A DNA stretch of 64,000 bases from Xylanimicrobium pachnodae JCM 13526 = NBRC 107786 (GTDB taxonomy: Bacteria > Actinomycetota > Actinomycetes > Actinomycetales > Cellulomonadaceae), in contig BCWJ01000013.1 of assembly GCA_001592145.1 (NCBI GenBank), positions 59,518-123,517 of the forward strand, in the 5' to 3' direction. Made by a program: the position numbers and the translations under genes. Position 1 is the first letter of the stretch; every line of letters begins with the position of its first letter. Below, in pieces: positions 27,907 through 36,714 of this stretch. The notes beneath the pieces are model-generated. The model did not search any database, was not told where the DNA came from, and was given only the letters and a program-made list of their open reading frames with translations.

Positions 27907-30900
27907 TCAGGGACGCAGGTGCCCGTACCGGTGCCTGGTGCGGCTCACCGCCTGCTCGCGCACGAACGCGAGCAGCTCGCGCTCACCCGCGGCGACGACG
28001 GGGGCGTCCAGCACGGTGACGGTGCCGAGGCGGGTGGCCGCGGCGGCCCGCAGGCCCGGGGCCTCCCCGATCACCCGGATGCGGCCCGTGACAGTGCCCG
28101 CGGCGACGGCGGCCGCGAAGTCCTCGTGCGAGCGCTCCGCGGGGACGACGGCGGAGCGCACCCCGGCGGTGCGGGCTGCGGCGAGCACCCGCTCGACCTC
28201 CACGGGCAGCGCACCGTCACCCACGCGCACGGTCACGGCGTCGAGCGGGCGCACCCGGAACACGTTCTGCTCGGCGGTCAGCCCCGACGGGTCGTGCGCG
28301 GCGGACAGGGACGCCCAGGCGCGGGCGTCGTCGGCCCGGGCCCACGCGAGCCACCCGGACGGGTCCGCGGTGCGCGAGGGCACGGCGTCGTCGTCGGACC
28401 AGTGGCCGAGCTGGGCCACGTAGTGCGGGCCGCCGGCCTTGGCACCCGGCCCCACCGAGCTGGCCTTCCAGCCGCCGAACGGCTGGCGCTGCACGATGGC
28501 GCCCGTGATGTGCCGGTTGACGTAGAGGTTGCCCGCCTCGACCCGGTCGGACCAGTGCGCGATCTCGGCGGCGTCCAGCGAGTGCAGGCCCGCGGTGAGG
28601 CCGAACGCGACACCGTTCTGGATGGCGAGCGCCTCGTCCAGGGTGGCGGCGGTCATGATGCCGAGCACGGGCCCGAACACCTCCGTGAGGTGGAAGAACG
28701 ACCCGGGCGCGACGCCCTCGCGCAGGCCTGGGGTCCACAGCCGGTTCGGGTCGAGCCCGGCCGCCTCGGCCTCGGCGGTCAGCCGGCGCGGGCGCACCAG
28801 CCACGTCTCGCCCGGCTCCAGCGTGGTCAGGGCGCGCTCCAGCTTGCCCGCGGCCGGTTCGGTGAGCGGCCCCATGACGGACGCGAGCGACGTCGGCGGT
28901 CCGACGACGAGGGAGCGGACGGCGTCCACGAGCTGGCGGCGGAAGCGCTCCCCGGTCGTGGTGGCGGGGTCGCCCACCGAGCCCACCAGGATGACGAGCG
29001 AGGCCGCCGAGCACTTCTGCCCCGCGTGCCCGAACGCGCTGCGCACCACGTCGGCGACGGCCAGGTCCAGGTCTGCGGACGGGGTGACGACGATGGCGTT
29101 CTTGCCGGAGGTCTCCGCGAGGACCGGGCGCTGCGGCTTCCACGAGGCGAACAGCTCCGCCGTCTCGATCGAACCCGTGAGGATCACGTGCTCGACGGCG
29201 TCGTGCGTGACCAGGTGGCGGCCCACGGCGCGGTCGTGCACGCGCAGGAACTGCACCAGGTCGGTGCACTGCTCCGGGGTCTGCCCCGTGGTCGGTACCG
29301 CTTCCCGGAGTCCCGCGTGGACGGCGTCGACCACGAGCTCGAAGCAGCGCGGCGTCGGGGAGGCGGGCTTGGCGAGCACCGCCGATCCGGCCGCGAGCGC
29401 CGCGAGCACGCCGCCGGCGGGGATGGCGACGGGGAAGTTCCAGGGCGGCGTGACCAGCACGACGCCGCCCGCCTCGTACCGGGCGCCGGGCACGTGGTCC
29501 AGTACGCGGGCGCAGGCGGCGTAGTAGTGGGCGAAGTCGACGGCCTCGCTGACCTCGGGGTCGGCCTCGGTGACGGTCTTGCCGGCCTCGTGGACCATGG
29601 CGGCGACCAGGTCGGAGCGTCGTGCCTCGAGGTGCCGGCCGATGGCCTCGAGCGCGGCGGCACGGTGGTCCGCGGGGACGGCGGCCCAGGCGCGTCCGGC
29701 CGCCACGGCTCGCGCGGCGGCGTCGTCGATGGCTTCGGTGCTGGTGATCGGGGCCGCCTGGACGGGCTGGTAGCCGCTGGCCTCGCGATCGACGATGCGG
29801 CGTGCCTCGGCGCGGTGGACGGCGACGGCCGGGTCCGTGTCGATCGCGTTGCGGAACGGCCCGCCCGCGGGCGCGGGGGCAGCCGTCCGGGGTGTGCGGT
29901 GGGGCGCGACGGCGTCGTCGTCGAACGGCACCGCGGCGGCGACGGACGCGCGGAACGCGTCGCGCTGGGCGGCCATCGGGTCGTGCCGCCACGGCGTGAG
30001 CGGGCGCGGGCGGCCCCAGCCGCCCGGAGAACCAGCCCCGACCGACGACGACACTGACGACGACGACACCGACGACATGGCCGCGTGCAGGAAGTTCTGC
30101 GGGGCAGCGTTCTCCTCCAGGCGGCGCACCAGGTAGGAGATGGCGACGTCGAAGTCGGCCGCGCGGACCACGGGCGTGTACAGGACCACGTGACCGCCGT
30201 CGCCCGCGACCTCGTCGCGCACCGCGCGGGCCTCGCCGGGGGCCATGCCCTGCAGCATCTCCAGGTCGAGCGCGTCCATGACGCCGCGGTGGCGGGCCAG
30301 GGCCACGGCGAGCCCCACGTCGTACAGGTTGTGGGACGCGACTCCCAGGCGCACGGCGGCCGCGCGCGACGGGGTCAGGGCGGCGTCGAGCAGGCGCACG
30401 TAGTTCGCGTCGACCTCCTCCTTGCTGCCGTAGGGGGCCAGCGGCCACCCGTGCAGCTCGGACTCGACGTGCTCCATCGCCAGGTTCGCACCCTTGACCA
30501 GGCGCACCTTGATGCGTGCGCCGCCGCGCGCGACCCGCTCGGCGGCGAACGCGGTCAGCTCGTCGAGGGCCCCGAGCGCGTCGGGCAGGTAGGCCTGGAG
30601 CACGATCCCGGCCTCCAGGGTGGCGAACTCGTCACGGCCCAGGATGTCCTGGAACACCGCGAGGGTCAGCGCCAGGTCGCGGTACTCCTCCATGTCCAGG
30701 TTGAGGAACACCCCGTGCTCGCGCGCGGCCCGGTACAGGGGCAGCAGCCGCTCGACGACGCGCGCACGTGACCCGTCCAGGTCCCAGGTGACGAGCTGCG
30801 CCGCCACGGAGGACACCTTGACGGACACGTAGTCGACGTCGGGGCGTTCCACGAGCGCGATGGTGCGGGCCAGGCGCGCCTTCGCCTCGTCCTCGCCGAG

Positions 30901-31389
30901 GACCGCCTCACCCAGCAGGTTGACGTTGAGCCGGAAGCCCTCGGCGCGCGTGCGGGCCAGGTGCGACCCGAGCCCGCGCCCGGCGTCGACCACCAGGTGC
31001 CCCACGAGCTGGCGCAGCCGGATCCGCGCCGCCGGGACCACCACCTGGGGCGCCGTGGTCGCCATCCGTGCCCCGACCCGCAGCAGCGTGCGGTCGACGA
31101 CGCCGAGGAAGCTGGCGTGGTGGGCGCGCTCGCCCAGCTTCTCGAGCGCCCGCGCGGCGACGTGCACGTCCTGCGGGCGGGCGACGTCGTCGACGAACCC
31201 GACGGCCAGGTCCAGTCCCGCGGGGTCGGAGACCAGGCGGGACAGCCGCGCGGCGTCGGACGCCGCACGGCGCTGGGCCCGGCCCCCTCCTGCGGCACCG
31301 GCGTGCGCCGACGACGCCCAGCGCGCGGCGAGCGCGACGGCCTCGTCGGCGAGGGACTTCAGCTCTGCGGATGAGTCGGTGACTGCCAC
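27907..31389 (-). CDS. putA: Bifunctional proline dehydrogenase / L-glutamate gamma-semialdehyde dehydrogenase (PutA)
   Basis: A 1160-residue enzyme that oxidises proline to pyrroline-5-carboxylate with FAD and then to glutamate with NAD. The N-terminal FAD barrel contains VSVKVSSVAAQL, FLNLDMEEYRDLALTL, RLVKGANLAMEHVESE and the signature YLVRRLEENAAPQNFL. A Ser-rich linker of about 18 residues with Ser/Val repeats joins it to the aldehyde dehydrogenase, which has the catalytic Cys in AFGHAGQKCSAASLV and PFGGWKASSVGPGAKAGG. A C-terminal ALDH-like tail follows. There is no N-terminal ribbon-helix-helix, so it is not a self-regulating trifunctional PutA. The start is the GTG complementary to 31387-31389 (VAVTDSSAELK). 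Confidence 0.92.
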   Translation of the reverse strand: MAVTDSSAELKSLADEAVALAARWASSAHAGAAGGGRAQRRAASDAARLSRLVSDPAGLDLAVGFVDDVARPQDVHVAARALEKLGERAHHASFLGVVDRTLLRVGARMATTAPQVVVPAARIRLRQLVGHLVVDAGRGLGSHLARTRAEGFRLNVNLLGEAVLGEDEAKARLARTIALVERPDVDYVSVKVSSVAAQLVTWDLDGSRARVVERLLPLYRAAREHGVFLNLDMEEYRDLALTLAVFQDILGRDEFATLEAGIVLQAYLPDALGALDELTAFAAERVARGGARIKVRLVKGANLAMEHVESELHGWPLAPYGSKEEVDANYVRLLDAALTPSRAAAVRLGVASHNLYDVGLAVALARHRGVMDALDLEMLQGMAPGEARAVRDEVAGDGGHVVLYTPVVRAADFDVAISYLVRRLEENAAPQNFLHAAMSSVSSSSVSSSVGAGSPGGWGRPRPLTPWRHDPMAAQRDAFRASVAAAVPFDDDAVAPHRTPRTAAPAPAGGPFRNAIDTDPAVAVHRAEARRIVDREASGYQPVQAAPITSTEAIDDAAARAVAAGRAWAAVPADHRAAALEAIGRHLEARRSDLVAAMVHEAGKTVTEADPEVSEAVDFAHYYAACARVLDHVPGARYEAGGVVLVTPPWNFPVAIPAGGVLAALAAGSAVLAKPASPTPRCFELVVDAVHAGLREAVPTTGQTPEQCTDLVQFLRVHDRAVGRHLVTHDAVEHVILTGSIETAELFASWKPQRPVLAETSGKNAIVVTPSADLDLAVADVVRSAFGHAGQKCSAASLVILVGSVGDPATTTGERFRRQLVDAVRSLVVGPPTSLASVMGPLTEPAAGKLERALTTLEPGETWLVRPRRLTAEAEAAGLDPNRLWTPGLREGVAPGSFFHLTEVFGPVLGIMTAATLDEALAIQNGVAFGLTAGLHSLDAAEIAHWSDRVEAGNLYVNRHITGAIVQRQPFGGWKASSVGPGAKAGGPHYVAQLGHWSDDDAVPSRTADPSGWLAWARADDARAWASLSAAHDPSGLTAEQNVFRVRPLDAVTVRVGDGALPVEVERVLAAARTAGVRSAVVPAERSHEDFAAAVAAGTVTGRIRVIGEAPGLRAAAATRLGTVTVLDAPVVAAGERELLAFVREQAVSRTRHRYGHLRP

Positions 31390-31549
31390 GATCCCAGCGT
31401 CGCTCAGATTCGCCCCCGGTGTGGCGTGGACGGGTCCGCCCGCGAAACCTGGCGCGCCACGCGGCGCTGGACGCGCGCCGACCCTGCCGGCGGGCGGGCG
31501 GCACGGACCGGTGGGCAGGCACGAGCGGGGGCTGGCTACGCTGGGCGCC

Positions 31550-32368
31550 ATGATCGCTCCCACCCTGGACCTGCCCCGCGGCGTGACCATCCCCGCCATC
31601 GGCCTGGGCACGTGGCCCCTGGACGACGCCGAGGCCGCCGTCGCCGTGCGCACCGCGCTGGAGACGGGCTACCGCCTGGTCGACACCGCGGAGAACTACC
31701 GCAACGAGGCGGGCGTGGGGCAGGGGCTGCGCGACTCCGGCATCGCTCGCGAGGACGTGTTCATCACCACCAAGTTCAACCGTGAGTGGCACACGGACGT
31801 GCGCTCGGCGTGGGAGAACTCGGTGCGCCTCCTGGGTGTCGACTACCTGGACCTGTTCCTCATCCACTGGCCCAACCCGGACCAGGGCCGGTACGTGGAC
31901 GCGTGGGAAGGTCTCATCGAGCTGCTGGACGAGGGGTTGGTGCGCGCCATCGGCACCTCGAACTTCAAGGCGCCGCACCTGGAGGCGGTCGTGGCCGCCA
32001 CCGGCATGGCGCCCGACGTCAACCAGATCAACCTCAACCCCTACGCGCTGCGCCACGCGTCCGTGGCCGCCAACGCCGCGCACGGCACCCTGACCGAGTC
32101 GTGGAGCCCCATCCAGCCGCACAGCATGCTGGCCGAGCCGGTGATCACGGCGGCCGCGCAGGCGCACGGCGTGACCCCCGCCCAGGTGGTGCTGCGCTGG
32201 CACACCCAGCACGGCTACCTGCCCATCCCGAAGTCCGCGAACCCGGAGCGCCAGGCGGAGAACCTCGCCGTCTTCGGCTTCACGCTCACGGACACGGAGG
32301 TCGCAGCCCTGGACGCGCTGGACCGCGGGGAGGCGGGCCTGACGGACTCGGACGTGTTCGGTCACTGA
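31550..32368 (+). CDS. Aldo/keto reductase (AKR5-like)
   Basis: A 272-residue NADPH-dependent oxidoreductase. It has VTIPAIGLGTWPLDD at the N-terminus, the catalytic Asp and Tyr in LVDTAENYRNEAGVGQGL, the Lys in FITTKFN, and LFLIHWPNP plus IGTSNF. The C-terminal cofactor loop is YLPIPKSANPERQAENL. These features match the AKR5/2,5-diketo-gluconate reductase branch, whose substrates are often broad carbonyl compounds. The start is the ATG at 31550; the open frame upstream overlaps the divergent putA gene. Substrate unknown. Confidence 0.9.
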   Translation: MIAPTLDLPRGVTIPAIGLGTWPLDDAEAAVAVRTALETGYRLVDTAENYRNEAGVGQGLRDSGIAREDVFITTKFNREWHTDVRSAWENSVRLLGVDYLDLFLIHWPNPDQGRYVDAWEGLIELLDEGLVRAIGTSNFKAPHLEAVVAATGMAPDVNQINLNPYALRHASVAANAAHGTLTESWSPIQPHSMLAEPVITAAAQAHGVTPAQVVLRWHTQHGYLPIPKSANPERQAENLAVFGFTLTDTEVAALDALDRGEAGLTDSDVFGH

Positions 32369-32432
32369 CGCTCCCGACTCCCGGCGCCACCTGCAGGTGT
32401 CGCCGCGCGCCGCACTGGCTAGCGTGTGGCAC

Positions 32433-33680
32433 GTGACCGCCACCTCCGCCATCACCACCGCGCACGCCCAGCTTGCCGCCGCGATCGAGCACCTCGGGTA
32501 CGACGAGGGGCTTCACGCCCACCTGCGGATGCCGCGCCGCGAGATCCACGTCGCGGTGCCGTTGCGCACCGACAGCGGGGAGCTGCGGCTGTTCCGCGGC
32601 TACCGCGTCCAGCACAACGTCTCACGCGGCCCCGGCAAGGGCGGCCTGCGGTTCGCCCCGAACGTCGACATCGACGAGGTGCGCGCGCTGGCGATGTGGA
32701 TGACGTGGAAGTGCGCCGTCGCCGACATCCCGTACGGCGGCGCCAAGGGCGGCGTCGCGATCGACCCCACCCTGTACTCGAAGGCCGAGCTCGAGCGTGT
32801 CACCCGCCGCTACACCACCGAGATCATGCCGCTCATCGGGCCGGAGACGGACATCATGGCCCCCGACATGGGCACCGACGAGCAGACCATGGCGTGGATC
32901 ATGGACACCTACTCCACGGCCCGCGGGCACACCATCCCCGCCGTCGTCACGGGCAAGCCCATCGCGGTGGGCGGTTCGCTGGGGCGCGCCGTGGCGACGT
33001 CGGCCGGTGTGGTCCACGTGACCCGGTCGGCGCTCGAGGCCGTCGGGGAGAAGCTGGGCGGCAAGACCGTCGCCGTCCAGGGCTACGGCAAGGTGGGCGC
33101 GCACGCCGCCGACCTGTACGCCGCGAACGGGGCGCGCGTGGTCGCCGTGAGCGACGTGTTCGGCGCCGTGCACAACGAGGACGGCCTGGACATGGGGCGC
33201 CTCGCCGCCCACGTCGCGGCCACCGGATCCGTGACCGGGTTCGACGACGCCGACCCCCTGACCAACGACGCGCTGCTCGCGCTCGACGTCGACGTCCTCG
33301 TGCCCGCCGCCACCGAGAACGTGCTCACCGAGCAGACCGCCCCCACGGTCCGGGCCCGGCTCGTGGTCGAGGGCGCCAACGGCCCCACCACCCCGGAGGC
33401 CGACGCGATCCTGGCGCGCAACGGCGTGTCCGTGGTGCCCGACATCCTCGCGAACGCGGGCGGCGTCATCGTCTCCTACTTCGAGTGGGTGCAGGCCACC
33501 CAGGTGTACTGGTGGACGGAGAAGGAGATCGACGAGCGGCTCGAACAGCGCATGGTCACCGCGTACGACCTGGTGGCCGACCTCGCCCGCCGCGACGGCA
33601 TCACCCTGCGCGAGGCCGCGGGCGTCATCGCCGTCCAGCGCGTGGCCGAGGCGCACGAGATCCGTGGGCTGTACCCCTGA
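32433..33680 (+). CDS. gdhA: Glutamate dehydrogenase (Glu/Leu/Phe/Val family)
   Basis: A 415-residue dehydrogenase that interconverts glutamate and 2-oxoglutarate plus ammonia. Motifs are HNVSRGPGKGGLRFAPNVD, the catalytic Lys segment MTWKCAVADIPYGGAKGG, APDMGTDEQTMAWIMDTYS and the nucleotide-binding fold TVAVQGYGKVGAHAADL. VEGANGPTTPEADAIL and VSYFEWVQ sit near the C-terminus. It is about the length of the hexameric NAD-type enzymes. The GTG at 32433 is preferred over one 12 codons upstream for family fit. With PutA next door it could pass proline-derived glutamate into the TCA cycle. Confidence 0.92.
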   Translation: MTATSAITTAHAQLAAAIEHLGYDEGLHAHLRMPRREIHVAVPLRTDSGELRLFRGYRVQHNVSRGPGKGGLRFAPNVDIDEVRALAMWMTWKCAVADIPYGGAKGGVAIDPTLYSKAELERVTRRYTTEIMPLIGPETDIMAPDMGTDEQTMAWIMDTYSTARGHTIPAVVTGKPIAVGGSLGRAVATSAGVVHVTRSALEAVGEKLGGKTVAVQGYGKVGAHAADLYAANGARVVAVSDVFGAVHNEDGLDMGRLAAHVAATGSVTGFDDADPLTNDALLALDVDVLVPAATENVLTEQTAPTVRARLVVEGANGPTTPEADAILARNGVSVVPDILANAGGVIVSYFEWVQATQVYWWTEKEIDERLEQRMVTAYDLVADLARRDGITLREAAGVIAVQRVAEAHEIRGLYP

Positions 33681-33732
33681 CGCGAGGGCCGGCGAACTGC
33701 GACCGGACGGGCGCGGCCCTACCATCGGGCAC

Positions 33733-34629
33733 GTGACGAGCCGCCTCGACGCGACGACCGCGCAGCTGCGGGCCGCCGGCTGCGTCTTCGCGGAGGAGGA
33801 GGCTGCGCTGCTGATCTCCGCGGCCGGGTTCACCACCGACGACGCCCCGTCCCACGACGCGCCGTCCCACGACGCCCCATCCCACGACGCGCCGGCACCG
33901 GGCGCCCACCCGCGCCCCTCCCCCGACGCCGCGCTGCAGGCGCTGGTCGCGCGCCGCGTCGCGGGCGAGCCGCTCGAGCACGTGCTCGGCTGGGTCGAGT
34001 TCGCGGGCCGCCGCTGGACGGTCACCCCCGGGGTGTTCGTGCCGCGGCAGCGTTCCGAGCTGCTGGTCGAGTGCGCGCTCGGCGCGGTGCGCCCGGCGAC
34101 GTCGGCCGTCGTCGTCGACCTGTGCTGCGGCAGCGGCACCCTGGGAGGCGCGGTCGCGGCAGCCCTGCTGGACGACGGCGCCGACGTCGAGCTGCACGCC
34201 GCCGACCTGGACCGCACGGCGGTGGCCTGCGCCGAGACGAACGTGGCACCGCTCGGCGGCGAGGTCCACCTCGGCGATCTCTACGCCGCCCTGCCGACGT
34301 CGTTGCGCGGCCGCGTCGGCCTGCTCCTGTGCCACGCCCCCTATGTGCCCACGGCGGCGCTCGCGTTCCTCCCGCCCGAGGCGCGCGAGCACGAGCCGCT
34401 CACGGCGCTCGACGGGGGCCCCGACGGCCTGGAGGTGCTGCGCCGCGTCATCTGGGAGGCGACCGCCTGGCTCGCGCCCGGCGGCACCCTGCTGTTCGAG
34501 CTGGGCGACGACCGGCAGCTCGCCACGGCCCGCGCCCTGCTGAGCCGCGAGGGGCTGCCGGCGACGACGGTCGAGATCCCGGAGACGGGCGCCCGCGTCG
34601 TGATCGCCACCGCCCCGCCCACCAGGTAG
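33733..34629 (+). CDS. PrmC-related class I SAM-dependent methyltransferase
   Basis: A 298-residue protein resembling the actinobacterial putative protein N5-glutamine methyltransferases (PrmC-like). It has GEPLEHVLGWVEFAGRRWTV and GVFVPRQRSELLVE before the SAM loop VVDLCCGSGTLGGAVA. The catalytic NPPY motif of PrmC is replaced by CHAPYVPTAAL, so glutamine methylation is not assured. Residues of about 37-55 are a DAPSH repeat (three 15-bp units) inserted in the N-terminal helical domain. The GTG at 33733 (VTSRLDATTAQL) is chosen because the upstream codons overlap the gdhA 3' end. It follows gdhA by 52 bp. Confidence 0.78.
   Translation: MTSRLDATTAQLRAAGCVFAEEEAALLISAAGFTTDDAPSHDAPSHDAPSHDAPAPGAHPRPSPDAALQALVARRVAGEPLEHVLGWVEFAGRRWTVTPGVFVPRQRSELLVECALGAVRPATSAVVVDLCCGSGTLGGAVAAALLDDGADVELHAADLDRTAVACAETNVAPLGGEVHLGDLYAALPTSLRGRVGLLLCHAPYVPTAALAFLPPEAREHEPLTALDGGPDGLEVLRRVIWEATAWLAPGGTLLFELGDDRQLATARALLSREGLPATTVEIPETGARVVIATAPPTR
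33841..33885 (+). repeat. Coding tandem repeat, 15 bp x 3
   Basis: Three 15-bp units of the form GACGC(C/G)CC(G/A)TCCCAC encode DAPSH repeats; a partial fourth follows to about 33896. The units differ by single bases, so the array is not brand new. Confidence 0.85.
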
Positions 34630-34630
34630 C

Positions 34631-34706
34631 CACCACAGGACGGGCACCGCGAGGTAGGCACCACACGACGGCCGCCGCGAGGCAGGCGCCGGGGCCTACC
34701 TCGCGG
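34631..34706. terminator. Duplicated-arm hairpin between the PrmC-like gene and hemQ
   Basis: Two 28-bp direct repeats (34631-34658 and 34659-34686, 4 mismatches) each contain CCGCGAGG(T/C)AGGC. A single complementary arm GCCTACCTCGCGG follows at 34694-34706. Either repeat can pair with that arm; the first gives 13 perfect pairs. The location between convergent genes suggests termination in both directions. Confidence 0.6.
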
Positions 34707-34715
34707 GGGACGGGG

Positions 34716-35486
34716 TCAGGCCTGGGGCTGGCTGGCCGCCCAGTCGGCCAGGGCCACGCGCGGGCCGGTGAAGAACGGGGTCTCCTCGCGCACGTGCAGG
34801 CGGGCCTCGACGGCGCGCAGGTCGCGCATGACGTCGACGATGCGGTGCAGCTCGTCGGCCTCGAACGCGAGGAGCCACTCGTAGTCGGACAGCGCGAAGG
34901 ACGACATCGTGTTGGCGCGCACGTCCTTGTAGGCGGCGGCGGCCATGCCGTGGTCGCGCAGCATCGTGGACCGCTCCTTGTCCGGCAGCAGGTACCAGTC
35001 GTAGCTGCGCACGAACGGGTACACGCACACGTACCCGCGCGGCGCCTCGCCCGCCAGGAACGCCGGCACGTGCGCCTTGTTGAACTCGGACTCGCGGTGC
35101 ACGGCGACGACGGACCACACGGGCTCGAGCGCGGCGCCCAGGTCGCTGGCGCGCAACCGGTGGTACGCGCCCTGGACGGCCTCGACGGACTCGCCGTGCA
35201 CCCAGACCAGGAGGTCGGCGTCGGCCCGCAGGCCGCCGACGTCGTAGGTGCCGCGCACGACGACGTCGCCCGCCGTGCGCGCGGGGTCGCGGTCGGCGCG
35301 GGGCTGCCCGCCCCACAGGGCGTCCTCGGCGTCCGCGACCAGCGCGGCCCGTTCGGCGTCGTCGGCGGGCAGCGGCTGGGTCGTCGCGAACGTGGCGACC
35401 ATCGCGTAGCGGATGGACGCGTTGATCGCGTCGGGGTCGACGGCGTGGGGGTCGACGACGGTGGGGCGGACGGGGGAATCGGTCAT
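34716..35486 (-). CDS. hemQ: Coproheme decarboxylase HemQ (ChdC)
   Basis: A 256-residue chlorite-dismutase-fold protein that removes two carboxylates from coproheme to make haem b, the last step of the coproporphyrin pathway of Gram-positive bacteria. Family segments include RYAMVATFATTQPL, GTYDVGGLRADADLLVWVHG, VYPFVRSYDWYLLPDKER with the reactive Tyr region, and SSFALSDYEWLLAFEAD. The length fits. Its ATG overlaps the stop of the upstream ferrochelatase gene as ATGA, so the two are translated together. Confidence 0.93.
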   Translation of the reverse strand: MTDSPVRPTVVDPHAVDPDAINASIRYAMVATFATTQPLPADDAERAALVADAEDALWGGQPRADRDPARTAGDVVVRGTYDVGGLRADADLLVWVHGESVEAVQGAYHRLRASDLGAALEPVWSVVAVHRESEFNKAHVPAFLAGEAPRGYVCVYPFVRSYDWYLLPDKERSTMLRDHGMAAAAYKDVRANTMSSFALSDYEWLLAFEADELHRIVDVMRDLRAVEARLHVREETPFFTGPRVALADWAASQPQA

Positions 35487-36592
35487 CGGTGCATGTCCTC
35501 GCTGCAGAGTGCGGGACGACCGCTGGGCTGCTCGTGGACGCGCAGGCAGCAGTCGTTGGGGGTGATCGACGCGAACGCCGGGTAGGCGCCCACGGCGGCC
35601 TGCTCGACGTCCTCGCCGCGGGCGAGCGCGGCGCGTTCCAGCACCAGGTCCACGAGCTGGCGCACGAACACGTCGGCCGTGCCCACGGTCGCCGCGCGCA
35701 CGGCGGTCATGCCGAGCTCGCGCGCCGTGGCCAGCGCTTCGGTGTCGAGGTCGTAGGCGACCTCCATATGGTCGGACACGAACCCGATCGGGGACAGCAC
35801 GACCTCGCGCACGCCGTCGGCGGCGAGCGCGGTGAGCCGGTCGTTGACGTCGGGCTCGAGCCACGGCTGGTGCGGCGGGCCGGAGCGGGAGCAGTACGTC
35901 AGCTCCCACTCGACCGCGCGCCCGAGCCGCTCGCCGACCAGGGCCGCGACCTGCTCCGCGACGTCCAGGTGCTGCTCGCGGTACGAGGCGTGGCCGACGG
36001 CGGAGGCAGCCTCCATGACGTCCGGGATGGAGTGCGTGACGAACACGAGCCGCGCCTGGTCGCCCACGGCGTCGAACGCCTCGGTGACGGCGTCGGCGTT
36101 GCCGCGGACGAATCCGGGGGTGTTGAAGTAGGAGCGGATCTTGTCGAACTGGACGCCCGTGGAGCCGGACTCTCCGAGCTGACCGCGCGTGTCGAGCACG
36201 GCGGCGAGGTCCTCGCGGTACTGGCGGCAGCCCGAGTAGCTGGAGTACGCGGACGTCACGAGCACGACGGCGCGGCGCGCGCCGAGGGCCTCCAGCTCGT
36301 CGATCGCGTCGGTCGTGTACGGGGCCCAGTTCCGGTTGCCCCACACGACCGGCAGGTCCAGGCCGCGCGCGGCGAGCTCGGTCTCCAACGCCGCCTTGAG
36401 GGCGAGGTTCTGATCGTTGATGGGGCTCTTGCCGCCGAACGCGTAGTAGTGCTCGCCCACCTCTTCCAGGCGGGCGTCCGGGATCCCCTTGCCCGCGGTG
36501 ACGTTGCGCAGGAAGGGCACGACGTCCTCGGGCTTGTCGGGTCCACCGAACGAGTAGAGCAGCAGCGCGTCGTACGGGGTGGTCGCAGGCAT
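35483..36592 (-). CDS. hemH: Coproporphyrin III ferrochelatase (HemH/CpfC)
   Basis: A 369-residue ferrochelatase that inserts iron into coproporphyrin III to make coproheme for the HemQ encoded next. It has YDALLLYSFGGPDKPEDVVP at the N-terminus, GGKSPINDQNLALKAAL, NRNWAPYTTDAI, the catalytic His in FVTHSIPDVMEAA, and SPIGFVSDHMEVAYDLD with the second metal-binding region. A C-terminal extension (DCCLRVHEQPSGRPALCSED) contains several Cys, reminiscent of the [2Fe-2S] cluster of actinobacterial ferrochelatases. The gene ends in an ATGA overlap with hemQ. Confidence 0.93.
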   Translation of the reverse strand: MPATTPYDALLLYSFGGPDKPEDVVPFLRNVTAGKGIPDARLEEVGEHYYAFGGKSPINDQNLALKAALETELAARGLDLPVVWGNRNWAPYTTDAIDELEALGARRAVVLVTSAYSSYSGCRQYREDLAAVLDTRGQLGESGSTGVQFDKIRSYFNTPGFVRGNADAVTEAFDAVGDQARLVFVTHSIPDVMEAASAVGHASYREQHLDVAEQVAALVGERLGRAVEWELTYCSRSGPPHQPWLEPDVNDRLTALAADGVREVVLSPIGFVSDHMEVAYDLDTEALATARELGMTAVRAATVGTADVFVRQLVDLVLERAALARGEDVEQAAVGAYPAFASITPNDCCLRVHEQPSGRPALCSEDMHR

Positions 36593-36714
36593 GCCGGAAT
36601 CCTCCCACCGCGCCGGGGCGCGACCTCGCGCGCATCCGCCCGGACCGCTGTGACTTTGTCGCGACGACGCGTCACGACGCCCGCGACACGGTTCCTGGCC
36701 CGGGCGTTCGACCG

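Noticed and set aside
34716..35486. Chlorite dismutase activity
   Set aside because: The fold matches, but the coupled ferrochelatase and actinobacterial context indicate HemQ, coproheme decarboxylation.
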